Shown here piece after piece: positions 5,350 through 7,090 of a stretch of 7,090 nucleotides of DNA. Location: contig CAYZYC010000118.1 of the NCBI GenBank assembly GCA_964481165.1, positions 1-7,090 on the forward strand. Reading direction: 5' to 3'. Within the stretch, counting starts at the first letter, position 1, and each line of letters begins with the position of its first letter. The translations under genes and the position numbers were made by a program. The notes below the pieces were generated by a model, which did no database searches, was not told where the DNA came from, and saw only the letters and a list, made by a program, of their open reading frames with translations. This stretch comes from Zeimonas sp964481165 (GTDB taxonomy: Bacteria; Pseudomonadota; Gammaproteobacteria; Burkholderiales; Burkholderiaceae_E).

Positions 5350-6701
5350 TGCCGGTCTCGTATGCCAGGACGGTCGCGATCCGCGATGCCGCGCTCTGGC
5401 TCGCCGTCTATCTGCTGATCGTCGTCGCGCCGTTGCTCCTGTTGCTGCCCGGCGCGCACGGGGCGCCGGGCCGCGGCTTCGTTTGGGACTTCTCGATGGC
5501 GCTGGGCTATGCGGGCCTGGCGATGTCGGGCGTCCAGTTCGTGCTGACCGCGCGATTCCGGCGCGCGACGCTGCCCTTCGGCATCGACATCCTCTACTTC
5601 TTTCACCGGTACCTTGCGCTGTACGCGCTGGCGATCGTGCTGCTGCACGTGGGGCTGCTCCTGTGGGAGCACCCGCAAGCGCTCGGCCCCGCCGACCCGC
5701 GGCGCGCAAGCGCGCACATGACCGCCGGTCGCGTGGCACTCGCGCTGTTGTGCGCGGTGGTATTGCTCGCGCTGGTGCGACGGCTCCTTGCGCTGGAGTA
5801 CGACCGGTGGCGCATCGCGCACGCGGCGATGTCCGTGACGGCGATAGCGCTTGCCCTGGGGCATGTCTTCGCTGCCGGCCACTACCTGGACACGCCGTGG
5901 AAACGCGCGCTGTGGGCCCTGTATGCGGCCGCCTGGGCGGCGATCGTCGTGTACGTGCGGCTGCTGCGACCGTGGCGGCTTTCGAAGCAACCCTGGCGCG
6001 TGGCCGAGGTACGCGCCGAGCGGGGCCGCGTCTACACGCTGGTGCTCGAAGCCACCGCCGAGCGCCAGCGCATGCGCTTCTCGCCCGGACAGTTCGCCTG
6101 GCTGTCGCTGCGGCACTCGCCGTTCGCGATGCGCGAGCACCCGTTTTCGATCGCGTCGAGCGCCACGCGGGAAGACCGCATCGAGTTGTCGATCAAGGAA
6201 CTCGGCGACTTCAGCAGCACGATCAAGGAGGTGCACGCCGGCGAGACTGCCTGGCTCGACGGGCCGTACGGAAACTTCAGCGTCGACCGTCATGTCGACG
6301 CTGCGGGTTTCGTCTTCGTCGCCGGAGGCATCGGCATCGCGCCGGTGATGTCGATGCTGCGCACGCTGGCCGAGCGCGGTGACCGCCGCCCGATGCTGCT
6401 GATCTACGGCAACCGCGTCTGGGAACGCGTGAGCTTTCGCGAGGAACTGGAGCAACTCCGGCAACGGCTCGACCTGCGTGTGGTGCACACGCTGATCGAG
6501 CCGCCCGCCGGCTGGACGGGCGAGCAAGGGATGATCACGCACGACCTGCTTGCCCGCCACCTGGACGCCGTGAAAGGCCTGGAGGGCCGCGAGTTCTTCC
6601 TGTGCGGACCGACCGCGATGACACATGCGGTCGAGAGCGCACTGCGGGCGCTTGGTGTCGAACCCGGCAACGTGCATTCCGAACTCTTCGATTGGGTGTG
6701 A
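5349..6701 (+). CDS. Bis-haem flavocytochrome, ferric reductase / NADPH oxidase superfamily
   Basis: Integral inner-membrane enzyme expected to move electrons from cytoplasmic NAD(P)H through FAD and two b haems toward the periplasm. With ATG 5349 it has 450 residues; GTG 5325 would add eight. About six helices lie near residues 12-34, 46-67, 80-107, 127-149, 158-178 and 187-205. Two His pairs, H86/H100 and H158/H172, each have exactly 13 residues between them, the classic bis-haem spacing. The flavin domain has FSPGQFAWL and HPFS (264-267); the nucleotide domain has DGPYG (304-308), the VAGGIGIAP glycine loop (324-332) and FLCGPTAM (417-424), ending in ELFDWV. Its acceptor (Fe3+, O2, another metal or a haem protein) cannot be told from sequence. 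A c-type cytochrome follows after six bases, so the two probably work together. No strong ribosome-binding site is visible. Confidence 0.92.
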   Translation: MPVSYARTVAIRDAALWLAVYLLIVVAPLLLLLPGAHGAPGRGFVWDFSMALGYAGLAMSGVQFVLTARFRRATLPFGIDILYFFHRYLALYALAIVLLHVGLLLWEHPQALGPADPRRASAHMTAGRVALALLCAVVLLALVRRLLALEYDRWRIAHAAMSVTAIALALGHVFAAGHYLDTPWKRALWALYAAAWAAIVVYVRLLRPWRLSKQPWRVAEVRAERGRVYTLVLEATAERQRMRFSPGQFAWLSLRHSPFAMREHPFSIASSATREDRIELSIKELGDFSSTIKEVHAGETAWLDGPYGNFSVDRHVDAAGFVFVAGGIGIAPVMSMLRTLAERGDRRPMLLIYGNRVWERVSFREELEQLRQRLDLRVVHTLIEPPAGWTGEQGMITHDLLARHLDAVKGLEGREFFLCGPTAMTHAVESALRALGVEPGNVHSELFDWV

Positions 6702-6707
6702 CGAACC

Positions 6708-7090
6708 ATGTCTCGACAATCGCGTGCCCGTTGGCTGGCCGGTGCGACCGCCGCCGTCGTGGTCGGCTTCTCCGCCGTGTTCGCGATCGCGCGCAACCCG
6801 GGCGGCACGGCACCGCCACCGGCAGCATCGCCACCGGCAGCATCGCCCGCTTCGATTCCCGATGCGCGCCTGGCCGCCGGCCGCGCCGCGTTCGAACGGC
6901 TGAACTGCACGAACTGCCATGCGGTGGCCGGAGAGGGCAATCCTTCCAATCCGCTGGACGGCGTGGGCGCACGGCTCGATGCGCAAGGCCTGCGCGACTG
7001 GACGCTGGGTGAAGGCGCCGCCGCCGACAGGTTGTCGGCCGGCGCCAGGCGGCAGAAGGCGCGGGCGGCCGACGATCCCGAATTGCCGGC
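6708..7090 (+). CDS. Membrane-anchored c-type cytochrome (3' end cut by window)
   Basis: The first 127 residues of a reading frame that runs off the window. Residues 9-28 form a hydrophobic segment after a basic start (MSRQSRARWLAG), with no clear signal-peptidase site, so an uncleaved anchor with a periplasmic haem domain is likely. Residues about 32-52 are an Ala/Pro/Ser linker. The haem-binding motif CTNCH (C67, C70, H71) sits in AAGRAAFERLNCTNCHAVAG, typical of a class I mono-haem cytochrome c, followed by a GVGARLDAQGLRDW segment. No Met occurs between the haem motif and the window edge, so the sixth haem ligand is not visible. The ATG lies six bases after the flavocytochrome stop with only a weak GGGTG upstream, which suggests one operon. 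It could be the periplasmic partner of that enzyme. Confidence 0.88.
   Translation, partial: MSRQSRARWLAGATAAVVVGFSAVFAIARNPGGTAPPPAASPPAASPASIPDARLAAGRAAFERLNCTNCHAVAGEGNPSNPLDGVGARLDAQGLRDWTLGEGAAADRLSAGARRQKARAADDPELP
6815..6847 (+). repeat. 15-bp direct repeat in the cytochrome linker
   Basis: GCCACCGGCAGCATC occurs twice in perfect tandem (6815-6829, 6830-6844), followed by GCC, the start of a third unit. It encodes repeated PPAAS in the linker between membrane anchor and haem domain. Being 15 bp, copy-number change would preserve the frame and alter only linker length. Confidence 0.8.

Noticed and set aside
2991..6986. Very long open frame (1331 codons) on the - strand
   Set aside because: It is antisense to ntrB, ntrC and the flavocytochrome gene, all with clear family motifs on the + strand. 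Its Arg/His/Ala/Gly-rich translation has no recognisable domain; such shadows are common in GC-rich coding DNA.

Overview
The window is strongly GC-rich with dense G/C-ending codons and reads like a chromosomal segment of a betaproteobacterium, probably Burkholderiales-like. The main evidence is the gene order glnA, then a DUF4124 protein, then ntrB-ntrC, together with the betaproteobacterial look of the NtrB sequence. The taxonomic call is inference. All recognised genes lie on the + strand, and no RNA gene, insertion sequence or CRISPR array was seen.

Positions 1-5261 form a nitrogen-assimilation module. A near-consensus sigma-54 promoter (5-21) and a leader that can fold at its extreme 5' end precede glnA, a type I glutamine synthetase with an adenylylation tyrosine. 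After glnA comes a 128-base intergenic stretch. It holds a hairpin and a sigma-70-like promoter whose -35 hexamer sits between two identical 8-bp palindromes spaced 21 bp apart. This promoter probably drives a three-gene operon: an exported DUF4124/coiled-coil protein, the NtrB sensor kinase and the NtrC sigma-54 activator. The expected circuit is that NtrB phosphorylates NtrC, and NtrC-P drives sigma-54 transcription of glnA.

Two points in this module are unusual. ntrB has no ATG, GTG or TTG early enough to cover its PAS domain; the best-placed start is ATC at 2272, behind an AAGGA ribosome-binding site. NtrC carries about 135-140 extra residues between its AAA+ domain and its DNA-binding domain. 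That insert is built partly from a degenerate 15-bp tandem repeat and also holds a 22-bp perfect palindrome.

Positions 5262-7090 are a redox module. A six-helix, bis-haem, FAD/NAD(P)H flavocytochrome of the ferric reductase/NADPH oxidase superfamily is followed 6 bases later by a membrane-anchored c-type cytochrome that runs off the window. The pair suggests electron transfer from NAD(P)H across the membrane to a periplasmic haem protein. Nothing in the sequence ties it functionally to nitrogen control apart from position.
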